This document shows positions 1-6,409 of a stretch of DNA of 10,458 nt, in pieces. Source of the stretch: Actinomycetota bacterium (GTDB taxonomy: Bacteria > Margulisbacteria > Marinamargulisbacteria > SXXA01). Below the pieces are notes generated by a model that made no database searches, was not told the DNA's origin, and saw only the letters and a program-made list of their open reading frames with translations. Both the position numbers and the translations under genes were made by a program. Location: contig SXXA01000164.1 of the NCBI GenBank assembly GCA_005791325.1, positions 1 through 10,458 on the forward strand, read 5' to 3'. Each line of letters begins with the position of its first letter. Position 1 is the stretch's first letter.

Positions 1-14
1 CTCATATATTCTCC

Positions 15-48
15 AAAAAAATGGGCCGAACCTTGTCAGTCCGGCCCA
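15..48 (-). terminator. Rho-independent terminator of the gyrA-bat block
   Basis: Read on the minus strand, a perfect 7-bp GC-rich stem (TGGGCCG with CGGCCCA, positions 42-48 and 22-28) is extended by G-U, A-U, C-G and U-G pairs around a 5-base loop at 33-37. It is followed at once by seven T (plus-strand A15-A21). It starts about 9 bases after the stop codon of the last gene, so it should end the transcript. On the plus strand the same hairpin is followed by an interrupted T-rich stretch, so weak termination of transcripts from the other side is possible. Nothing recognisable lies in bases 1-14. Confidence 0.93.
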
Positions 49-56
49 GTATATTT

Positions 57-851
57 TTATTTTGTCTCCCAAAATGTTAGAGGTTTTGAGCCGTACACAT
101 AACTTTTAAATCGACTATATTTGCCCAAAGCACGATCACTCATTAAGGTAACCTCCCGACTGATAGGAACCGCTAGAGCCAATCGAATACAAGATGCATC
201 CATCCCCAATTTAACCACCGCCCAACTGGGTTGATAGCTCAACTCCGCTGTGTACCCCTGATCGATTTGGTCCCCATGTCCACCCGTCCAAATAAAGGGG
301 GTACTTAACAATCTCCGAATCCCCAACAGCCCCGTCCATTCAGGCGTCATCGCAAACCGAATACCCCCACCCACAGCCAGTCCAATTCCATCTTGATTGT
401 CAATCCCCATCCTCAGTAAATCCGCACTTAAGCCCAAGGTCCACTCATTAGATACAGGAACCGCCAAGTTTAGTGCAATCCAATCTAGGGATGCCCCAAA
501 TTCTTGAAGGTGGATAATCTGATTGGATAGGGGTTGTCGGGTGGTTCGAACCAAACCAGAAATCGTATCAGAATACCAACCAACCCCCAACATAACCGTA
601 TCAAGTGGAATCATCAAGCCCGCTAACTGGGTCACCTGACCATCATTGGGTTGTTGAATCTCCAATCGCCAAGTGGCACGATGATGATTGGGTAACACCA
701 TGGTGGCCGGATTTGAAAATACCCCCCCTGCAGGATGATATTCAAATAAATCGGGAATACCTCCACCTCGAAGTGGTAATACCACCGTGGTTGCCCAGAA
801 CTCAGTTAGACAACATCCCAATAACACCATCATCCCCAAAGCGCGTTTCAT
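57..851 (-). CDS. Exported beta-rich protein, PorV/UPF0164-like outer-membrane candidate
   Basis: This gives a 264-residue protein when started at the ATG at 851. An upstream in-frame ATG at 884 exists, but the 851 start gives the sequence MKRALGMMVLLGCC, a typical export signal. It also gives a 4-base ATGA overlap with the previous gene and has a GGAAA ribosome-binding site upstream. After the signal come a glycine-rich segment (LRGGGIPDLFEYHPAGG), an 'NPA' motif and then many alternating hydrophobic strands ending near the C-terminus. This pattern fits small outer-membrane beta barrels of the PorV/UPF0164 type. The assignment rests on pattern, not on a decisive signature. The LLGC sequence is close to a lipobox, so a lipoprotein is an alternative. 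It is the last gene before the terminator and is coupled to batE, which suggests a role as outer-membrane partner of the Bat proteins. That role is inferred. The C-terminus ends in ETK, not in the aromatic residue common in barrels. Confidence 0.8.
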   Translation of the reverse strand: MKRALGMMVLLGCCLTEFWATTVVLPLRGGGIPDLFEYHPAGGVFSNPATMVLPNHHRATWRLEIQQPNDGQVTQLAGLMIPLDTVMLGVGWYSDTISGLVRTTRQPLSNQIIHLQEFGASLDWIALNLAVPVSNEWTLGLSADLLRMGIDNQDGIGLAVGGGIRFAMTPEWTGLLGIRRLLSTPFIWTGGHGDQIDQGYTAELSYQPSWAVVKLGMDASCIRLALAVPISREVTLMSDRALGKYSRFKSYVYGSKPLTFWETK

Positions 852-1507
852 GGTTGTTTCCAAATGGAATGGGCCAATATCCACCCCAACTGATTATCTA
901 AGCGTCGAATCAAAACCCAGCGGCCTTGAGTCCCCTCACGAATCACCCGTTCCCCTTCATACAACTGGTGAATCCCACCCGACGTAACACTGGGAGCCAT
1001 TCGCATGGTGGTATCCGATACCACAATCGCCCTTGGATACCGCCATACCCATGCATGCCCCAAGCAGCCCATGCCCCCAATACCTAAAAACCCACCCCAT
1101 ACCACTGGGAGTACCCATCCGAATGCCCACCGACCTGTCCATCTGATGTGCATCAAGCCGAATACCACCCCCAACCACCCAATCGATACCCATAAGACCC
1201 ACTCCGACAAGGTAAATACCAACAACCGGTCTAGACATTGATTGCGTATAGATGGAGCGGGCTCTCCCCGAATGGCGGGCGATAAGACCTGTAAACTAGC
1301 CCGAATTAAATCGGACCGTGGCGCCATTCGCAATGCGGTCTCCAATGCCCATCGAGATTCCCCTAATTCATTTTTGGCCAATTCAGTATGGGCCAGTTGC
1401 ATGGCCATCATCGGATCCTTCACCAAAGGCGGATGGGATGCTACCACTGGAACCCAACCCGTAAATAACATCCCCAAAACGACCCAAGCAGCCATAAAAT
1501 ACGTCAT
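848..1507 (-). CDS. batE: BatE-like membrane protein with C-terminal SH3 domain
   Basis: The 219-residue protein has the usual BatE layout. A signal peptide or first membrane segment covers residues 1-23, followed by a helical, TPR-like repeat at about 33-75 (AHTELAKNELGESRWALETAL). Two membrane helices follow at about 97-118 and 128-148, and a bacterial SH3 domain at about 160-216. The SH3 part shows the family pattern AIVVSDTTMRMAPS, LYEGERV, GRWVLIRR and LGWI. In Bat systems this protein is thought to anchor periplasmic parts to the inner membrane; its exact role is unknown. The gene starts one base after the batD stop (TAACATG) and has GGTGGGG eight bases upstream of the ATG. It ends in a 4-base ATGA overlap with the next gene. 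A second in-frame ATG at codon 5 is less likely because it is further from the ribosome-binding site. No key part appears missing. Confidence 0.88.
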   Translation of the reverse strand: MTYFMAAWVVLGMLFTGWVPVVASHPPLVKDPMMAMQLAHTELAKNELGESRWALETALRMAPRSDLIRASLQVLSPAIRGEPAPSIRNQCLDRLLVFTLSEWVLWVSIGWLGVVFGLMHIRWTGRWAFGWVLPVVWGGFLGIGGMGCLGHAWVWRYPRAIVVSDTTMRMAPSVTSGGIHQLYEGERVIREGTQGRWVLIRRLDNQLGWILAHSIWKQP

Positions 1508-1508
1508 G

Positions 1509-3110
1509 TTAATGACCCCACCGATCTAATTTCTTCATCAGTTTGCGAGTTAATTGAATCAACTGCTTCACCACATCGGGGGACACTTGTTCACCAGAAA
1601 AAGCCACAGCATCCATACAATCAAACCATTCTAAAATTAAGTCAATCCAGTCATGATCGTTGGTGTAATCCACCAATACCCCCATTAGTTGAGCTGGTAG
1701 CAACCCTATAATCGAAACCCCCATCTTGCATTGAATGGCGACTAAAACCTGTTGTTGTAACCATTGCACATCAGAGGGGGTAGCAGGTCGCGTGGTTAAT
1801 ATTGCCAATTGGGTTAAAATAGACCCTCTCAGTTCTTTAAATTGAGAGCGATACCGCTTGCGTCGGTGACGCCACAACGCCAGTTCAGACAAGCCCATCA
1901 ACAGAAAGCTGCCCCCCACGATCCCCATCGCCACTTTCATCCAATCTCGGGACGTAGGGAGCGGCCCCTTAAAGGCGGGTGAATACGGCAAAATAGGGCC
2001 CTTATAGGCCTCGACCTTAATAAAGAGGGGGGGGAGCATAATGGTATAAAATCTCTGTCTTTGGGTGGAATAGGCGGTTAAAGACACCCCTTCAACAGCC
2101 ATCCGTCCCACTTGAGTGGGCATCAATTCATACACCACATTGGTCTGGGCCCACCCATTCGAATGAGGAAGGATGGAATGATTTATAACCTGATACTGAG
2201 TCGAAGTTGGAACATTTACACCAGTAAGCCCCAAGGTATTCCCCCAACCAGTGATGGCGATCCGAATAAGAAAGGGGGTATTTAAGCGAACCGTACCGGG
2301 CGATTCTTCCCATCTCAACTTAAATTCTCCCAGCGCCCCAGTAAAATGAGGTGGGGGGGGTGGCAGGGGAAGAACCTCAATCTCAATGGGGTCGGCAACG
2401 GCCACATGATTAATGGCTTGTCCTTGAAATTGAATCACAATGGTGGCATTTGGTATGGTTAACACCCCCGTCCGAGTTGGCGCAATCACCCGTTGTCGTA
2501 ATGGCACCACCACACCCGAATCCGTTCGATTGGCCTGAGTCGATTGGGTGGGCACCCCCACTGTAATAAAGTCATCTAACTGTGGCGGGGTAACCACATA
2601 GCCCGCCTCCAATGGTCGATCACTATAAGCAATTAATTCATATTGAATGGGTTCCCCCACCACCACCCGCTTGGAGGATACACGGGAACGCAATGAAATC
2701 ACCCCTTGTATTCGTCCCAGCTTTGGATTAACCGGTTCAACCACCAACAAATTCAGTGGTTTTGTTTTAAGAACTTGTCCTTGATGAACAATCACAAAAG
2801 GCGGAATGTTAAAAGATCCAGCACGTAATGGTTTTAACGTATACTGCCACCACCGCTGGGCTATTAATTGACGCCCTACCTGTGAAAAAGTTGTTTCTTC
2901 AGTCGAAGGTCCGATTTCAAAACCAGATAAATTGGGTGCGGCCACGTTCGACAACGATTCCACGCCCTTACCAGATACCGTTAATCGCAACAGGGTACTT
3001 TCCCCTAACTTAATGCTATCCGGTATTAATTGTACTTTAGCCGTTAAGCCCCAAATGGCCCCGCCCAACCCCCATAGCATCCAACAAACCCACCCCCACT
3101 TACCTACCAA
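1509..3110 (-). CDS. batD: BatD-like protein, multiple Ig-like domains and one membrane helix
   Basis: The 533-residue protein starts with a TTG codon. Its signal sequence is about residues 1-24 (K4, hydrophobic to LTA). Three beta-sandwich domains follow at roughly 25-126, 130-247 and 258-367. The third is preceded by a proline run (P250-P254) and opens with the BatD hallmark HFTGALGEFKL. A membrane helix lies at about 393-413, followed by basic residues RHRRKRYR and a helical cytoplasmic domain to the end. BatD proteins ('oxygen tolerance' family) present a large periplasmic region and are membrane partners of BatA, BatB and BatE. The gene overlaps the previous stop by 7 bases and lies one base from batE. 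An ATG at codon 11 would remove the only lysine of the signal peptide, so TTG is preferred. The coding strand holds two runs of eight C, and the frame is open across both. Confidence 0.9.
   Translation of the reverse strand: MVGKWGWVCWMLWGLGGAIWGLTAKVQLIPDSIKLGESTLLRLTVSGKGVESLSNVAAPNLSGFEIGPSTEETTFSQVGRQLIAQRWWQYTLKPLRAGSFNIPPFVIVHQGQVLKTKPLNLLVVEPVNPKLGRIQGVISLRSRVSSKRVVVGEPIQYELIAYSDRPLEAGYVVTPPQLDDFITVGVPTQSTQANRTDSGVVVPLRQRVIAPTRTGVLTIPNATIVIQFQGQAINHVAVADPIEIEVLPLPPPPPHFTGALGEFKLRWEESPGTVRLNTPFLIRIAITGWGNTLGLTGVNVPTSTQYQVINHSILPHSNGWAQTNVVYELMPTQVGRMAVEGVSLTAYSTQRQRFYTIMLPPLFIKVEAYKGPILPYSPAFKGPLPTSRDWMKVAMGIVGGSFLLMGLSELALWRHRRKRYRSQFKELRGSILTQLAILTTRPATPSDVQWLQQQVLVAIQCKMGVSIIGLLPAQLMGVLVDYTNDHDWIDLILEWFDCMDAVAFSGEQVSPDVVKQLIQLTRKLMKKLDRWGH
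2027..2034. repeat. Run of eight G (C8 in batD)
   Basis: A homopolymer of eight bases lies inside batD, where it encodes the two Pro of MLPPLF at the end of the third beta domain. Slippage here would truncate the protein before its membrane helix. The frame is intact in this sequence. Confidence 0.6.
2353..2360. repeat. Second run of eight G (C8 in batD)
   Basis: A second eight-base homopolymer lies 320 bases away and encodes part of the proline run before the hallmark third domain of BatD. The frame is intact in this sequence. Confidence 0.6.
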
Positions 3111-3679
3111 TGGATGGCCCCTTTGGGTCGGTTTGAGTGCCCCAATCGACTCATGCGATGCTCCAACTCAACTTCATAAACGGTGTGAAATAATCGATGT
3201 TGGAACTCAGAAGAAAGGGGTGTCATTTGACGAGCCTTCTCGTATCGCTCTGATTGAAGCATCAGACGATGCAATTGAAACACCGCTTCGGGGGAACCAG
3301 GAGTTGCCATAACCGCTTTGCGACTCCATTCGAGTGCCAATAATACCTGTTGTTTTTGTTCATAAAGGAACGATAACCATTGGTACTGTTTGGAGCGATC
3401 CACCGGAGACAACCGAGTCGAGTCGATGTGTAATAAACACGCAATCCCATCGTTCGAACGACCCACACGACTCAACGCCATGGCTTCGTTAAATCGGGTA
3501 TGGGGATGATTGGGTAAGGCCTCACGAGCTTGTTGAAAGCCCCACAAGGACACATTGGGATAGGTGGCAGACACGAGTTTGCCAAACAGGGTCCACCCAT
3601 ACGCATCCAGCACGCCGGCAACGAGCGACTGACCCATACTTATAATGACGATCGCGACCCATATTCTGAATTGATCCAT
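3104..3679 (-). CDS. batC: Small exported TPR-like protein in the BatC position
   Basis: With the start at 3679 the protein has 191 residues. It opens with a signal or anchor sequence (MDQFRIWVAIVIISMGQSL) followed by two helical repeats of TPR type, roughly residues 45-80 (WGFQQAREALPNHPHTRFNEAMALSRVGR) and 98-130 (WLSFLYEQKQQVLLALEWSRKAV). BatC proteins are short TPR proteins between BatB and BatD and probably bind partners in the periplasm. Starts at 3721 (overlap of 82 bases with batB, adding 14 residues that spoil the signal peptide) and at 3637 (two bases after the batB stop, cutting the signal peptide in half) are alternatives. The chosen start overlaps batB by 40 bases, has GGTGGG a few bases upstream and leaves a good signal. 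The assignment rests mainly on gene order, size and repeat pattern. The end overlaps the batD start by 7 bases. Confidence 0.78.
   Translation of the reverse strand: MDQFRIWVAIVIISMGQSLVAGVLDAYGWTLFGKLVSATYPNVSLWGFQQAREALPNHPHTRFNEAMALSRVGRSNDGIACLLHIDSTRLSPVDRSKQYQWLSFLYEQKQQVLLALEWSRKAVMATPGSPEAVFQLHRLMLQSERYEKARQMTPLSSEFQHRLFHTVYEVELEHRMSRLGHSNRPKGAIHW
3118..3124 (-). promoter_or_regulatory. Ribosome-binding site supporting the TTG start of batD
   Basis: On the minus strand AAAGGGG lies 7 bases before the TTG at 3110. Although GGGG is not a perfect match to GGAGG, purine content and spacing fit. Together with the signal peptide it supports TTG over the later ATG at 3080. Confidence 0.5.
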
Positions 3680-4626
3680 ACAGCACCCACCAATAAAATC
3701 CCAAGCGTGATCCATACCCATCGGTCATCCATTTTCCGAGGAACCGATGGACTCGGTGCCCCCAAAATACGAAGTGGAAAACGACGGGGATTCTGATAGT
3801 AAGTGCCCCCCGTCATCTTGGCAATCTCTTTTAATTGGTTCGAGTGTAATTGAGTCGTGGCCCATCCTCCGCTAGGGTCCATTAATAACGAGGGGGTGGG
3901 AGAATAGGGGTTGGGAATGGGTACGGGACGAGCCCCCCCAATTCCAATGGTATCAATTGGGATGTTATTGAGTTGTGCAAGCCGAATCAAGGCCTCAACC
4001 CCCACCCCATCCCCCCCATCAGATAACAACACCATCCGTTTTGGACCAGGGTAGTCCCCCAAAATATCCAAACCAACCTCAAGCCCACTTTTTAAACTTG
4101 ATCCGGACAAAGGTAATTGACCCACTTTTAAGGTGGAAATTCCCATCTTAAAATAAGTGCGGTGATTACCAAGTGGCATCTGCCATTTCCAAATGCCCTC
4201 AAAGGTTCCCAAGCCCACACTCATTGAGTCAGGCCATGACACCCCCTGTAGCAATCGAATCACCTCCCCGAGTCGCGATGGTTGAATATCGTGGGCTCCC
4301 ATACTTAATGAGGTATCCACCACCACTGCCAATGCCATTTTTTCCTTAAATGGAGGGGTCGACTGGGCAGCTTTGGATTGAAAGACGTTAACATGAGGTT
4401 GCATCAAACCCAAAAGAAGGCTGGCGAGTGTTACCCAATAGACAACCAACCGTCGGGTATGACGGCGCAACTGTCGCTCAAATCCCCCCTCCTTATCTGT
4501 CAATCCCATGCTTGTCCATTGGATCTGTTGATCACGCAATTGTCGACGTGAGCGTCCGATTAAATAAGCGGTTGGAAATAACAGCACTAAAAATATCCCC
4601 ATCCAAGGGGCGCCAAACGTGATCAT
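3640..4626 (-). CDS. batB: BatB-like membrane-anchored von Willebrand A protein
   Basis: The 328-residue protein has two N-terminal membrane helices at about 6-23 and 60-76, a VWA domain at about 97-280 and a C-terminal helix at about 303-318. The metal-ion adhesion site is mostly canonical: DTSLS (D104, S106, S108) and the Asp of LLSDGGD (D203). The usual Thr is replaced by Ser in SGSSLKSG (residue 176 or 177). The end of the VWA domain carries the family pattern LKEIAKMTGGTYYQ. BatA and BatB VWA proteins bind divalent metal and protein partners, with the VWA domain flanked by membrane helices. The ATG overlaps the batA stop by 4 bases (ATGA) and has an AGGGG close upstream. The gene has a 40-base overlap with the next gene. 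The coding strand is very G-rich around the D203 codon. Confidence 0.93.
   Translation of the reverse strand: MITFGAPWMGIFLVLLFPTAYLIGRSRRQLRDQQIQWTSMGLTDKEGGFERQLRRHTRRLVVYWVTLASLLLGLMQPHVNVFQSKAAQSTPPFKEKMALAVVVDTSLSMGAHDIQPSRLGEVIRLLQGVSWPDSMSVGLGTFEGIWKWQMPLGNHRTYFKMGISTLKVGQLPLSGSSLKSGLEVGLDILGDYPGPKRMVLLSDGGDGVGVEALIRLAQLNNIPIDTIGIGGARPVPIPNPYSPTPSLLMDPSGGWATTQLHSNQLKEIAKMTGGTYYQNPRRFPLRILGAPSPSVPRKMDDRWVWITLGILLVGAVWINSEYGSRSSL
3999..4017 (-). other. G-quadruplex-type motif inside batB
   Basis: The coding strand reads G7-AT-G4-T-G5, so four runs of at least three G can be drawn with loops of 1, 2 and 1 bases. It lies at the codons after the MIDAS Asp203 (SDGGDGVGV). It could fold in mRNA or single-stranded DNA, or may simply reflect glycine and valine codons in a G-rich strand. 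Confidence 0.4.
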
Positions 4627-5612
4627 ATTCCCCTAAACCGTGTACAAGACAACACCATATCAATGACGACCATACCCAACATGATGCCCAACAACCAAGC
4701 ATTCAAACTAACCCAGTGCCGTTGTTCTTCGTAAGTGGGTTGGCTGGGCCAAGTTTGGGACACCCGCATTAAAGAATCCAAAATGGCTGTCCCCGATGAT
4801 GCCGGTTGATAGACCCCCCGACTCACTACGGCCATATCCTCTAATGTGCTGTTATCCAGAACGGGGACCACGATATCCCCCTCTAATGATCGCTCGTAAT
4901 GGGGGCCTTCATTGGGGCTGTAAAGTGGAATCGGTAGTCCACCCGATGCCCCCAATCCAATGGCCAGTAAGGATACCCCATGGATTCTCATGAGTTGACT
5001 CGCATGAATGGGATTCATTTCATCGCCAGTAGCCCCCCCATCCGTCACCAATATCACCCACTTGTGATCCGACTGACTACCCAATAAACGATCCAATCCT
5101 CCCACCAACCCGACCCCCCAATTCGACCCGTCTCCCTCGGACCCGACTTGCACACTTTGAATGGCATCTAACACAAGCTCTTGATTCACCGTTAATGGTA
5201 TTTGGGTAAAAATGGAAGCCCCCATGGATAGGATCCCCCATTCAACATCCGGATTGCGTTTTACCCAGTGGCTAAGGGCTTCCTTCACCACCTGCAATCG
5301 ATAGCTTGGCTTAAAATCCATAGACAACATCGAGCGTGAGGTATCCACGACCACCACCACCGATGCCCGATATCTCAAAGGAGTACGAGATAGTTGGTAA
5401 TGTCCCGGCGATGCCAACAGTAAAATGCAGGCCCCCACGACCCCCCAAAACCGATAATTGGACCACCTTCCCCAATACATCGCCCACCGATCCATCGGAT
5501 AAAGATGTTGGTCTCCTCCCCACCGTAGCACCCCCTTTAAGCGCGGGGAACGACACGCCATCCACACAACAGGTAGCAGGCACAAAAGCCACACTGGTGA
5601 TTGAAACATCAT
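4623..5612 (-). CDS. batA: BatA-like membrane-anchored von Willebrand A protein
   Basis: The start at 5612 gives 329 residues opening MMFQSPVWLLCLLP, the common BatA beginning. It makes a 4-base ATGA overlap with the previous stop and has GGAG nine bases upstream. An ATG at 5627 would add only five residues, MESEP, in front of the first membrane helix. Domains from 5612: membrane helices at about 3-18 and 55-70, a VWA domain at about 84-270 and a final helix at about 303-322. The metal site is DTSRS (D90, S92, S94), a Ser in EGDGSNWG where Thr is usual, and D191 in VTDGG. The text RLQVVKEALSHWV and IPLTVNQ also match the family. The first loop is followed by a large extracytoplasmic or cytoplasmic VWA domain depending on topology. 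It is the upstream partner of batB, overlapped by 4 bases at its end. Confidence 0.93.
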   Translation of the reverse strand: MMFQSPVWLLCLLPVVWMACRSPRLKGVLRWGGDQHLYPMDRWAMYWGRWSNYRFWGVVGACILLLASPGHYQLSRTPLRYRASVVVVVDTSRSMLSMDFKPSYRLQVVKEALSHWVKRNPDVEWGILSMGASIFTQIPLTVNQELVLDAIQSVQVGSEGDGSNWGVGLVGGLDRLLGSQSDHKWVILVTDGGATGDEMNPIHASQLMRIHGVSLLAIGLGASGGLPIPLYSPNEGPHYERSLEGDIVVPVLDNSTLEDMAVVSRGVYQPASSGTAILDSLMRVSQTWPSQPTYEEQRHWVSLNAWLLGIMLGMVVIDMVLSCTRFRGI

Positions 5613-6409
5613 GGGCTCTGACTCCACCGATACAAAATAGATCGAATGGTCATGATGCGTACACGGTCATCCTCATCATGCCCCCTGGGTCCCCACATCA
5701 AATCATCCAACGTCTCGTGAATGGTTTGAATATCATGCCAAGTGGTCTCATTAACACGATGGTGTAAGGCCCGATGCCAATCGTCTAACGTGTCATGCCG
5801 CGATACCTGATACCACTCATTCATTAAGTCAAACCATAATTCTCGCCACCGTTTTGGCTCAAAAAACTCCCCCTGTTGGTCGTGGGTATACCCAATAGTA
5901 AGGGCATCCATTAAGGCAAATAGGGGCACAGCTGGGGGATGATTGACATCCTTCAAGCCATCTGAGCGAACCAAACGAAGCCGATTTCGCATTAGCCACG
6001 TTCCCAATACCCCCAAGCCAACCAAGCAAACAATGACCATCTCCCACATTGGAAAAGGAACCGGAAACCAATGAATCAAGGGCGGCGTCATTATCGGCAA
6101 TCCAACGGGTGGATCAACCCGAATGGCCTGTGCTGGAATCTGCCAACGAACCTCCCCATTCACCAGCATATCCCTTGTTGGAATGGTCACCCATCCTGTG
6201 TCGAGTGGCACCACCTGCGTGTGCCACACACGACCCTGTTTTGTTTGGCTCATAGAATGGGTATGGACGACCAAGGATTGCTGACTGGCCAATGGGCTGA
6301 CCGAAACATCCGATGCCCCCTTCCCTGTTACCACCAATTGGATTCGAACCGGATGGCCCAACGTCACCACCGATGCTGAGATGACTTGAACCCCTTTAAT
6401 TGGATCCAT
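5609..6409 (-). CDS. Single-pass membrane protein with BatD-like beta domain and helical C-terminal domain (DUF4381-like)
   Basis: The 266-residue protein has a beta-rich front part, about residues 5-100. The segment LGHPVRIQLVVTGKG followed by VVPLDTGWVTIP resembles one BatD Ig-like domain. It is followed by a proline-rich stretch, one strong membrane helix at about 121-140 (MVIVCLVGLGVLGTWLM), a basic stop (RNRLRLVR) and a helical C-terminal region at about 160-265 with many Trp. Small proteins of this architecture (DUF4381 type) often lie between the DUF58 gene and batA. The start is fixed: an in-frame TGA lies four codons upstream of the ATG, and the gene overlaps the previous one by 14 bases. 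Oddly, this start leaves no signal peptide before the front domain, so how or whether that domain crosses the membrane is unclear. A GGGG lies only 4 bases before the ATG. Confidence is high for the gene and moderate for the family. Confidence 0.85.
   Translation of the reverse strand: MDPIKGVQVISASVVTLGHPVRIQLVVTGKGASDVSVSPLASQQSLVVHTHSMSQTKQGRVWHTQVVPLDTGWVTIPTRDMLVNGEVRWQIPAQAIRVDPPVGLPIMTPPLIHWFPVPFPMWEMVIVCLVGLGVLGTWLMRNRLRLVRSDGLKDVNHPPAVPLFALMDALTIGYTHDQQGEFFEPKRWRELWFDLMNEWYQVSRHDTLDDWHRALHHRVNETTWHDIQTIHETLDDLMWGPRGHDEDDRVRIMTIRSILYRWSQSP
5622..5625 (-). promoter_or_regulatory. Shine-Dalgarno deciding the batA start
   Basis: GGAG on the minus strand lies nine bases before the ATG at 5612 and overlaps the alternative ATG at 5625-5627. 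It therefore can serve only the downstream start, which also forms the ATGA coupling site with the previous gene. Confidence 0.65.

Noticed and set aside
605..901. Plus-strand open frame of 98 codons
   Set aside because: It lies fully opposite the last gene and the batE end, its translation is Pro/Trp-rich without family features, and the minus frame has a signal peptide and coupling.
3732..4005. Possible pseudogene boundary between batB and batC because of the overlap
   Set aside because: Both frames are continuous and each protein has complete expected parts; the overlap is explained by start choice.
5342..5362. CCA repeats as a regulatory repeat
   Set aside because: They encode the run of valines leading into the BatA metal site, a conserved hydrophobic strand.
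5336..5767. Plus-strand open frame of 143 codons
   Set aside because: It is antisense to batA and the upstream gene. Its proline- and threonine-rich low-complexity translation is what the reverse of G-rich coding produces.
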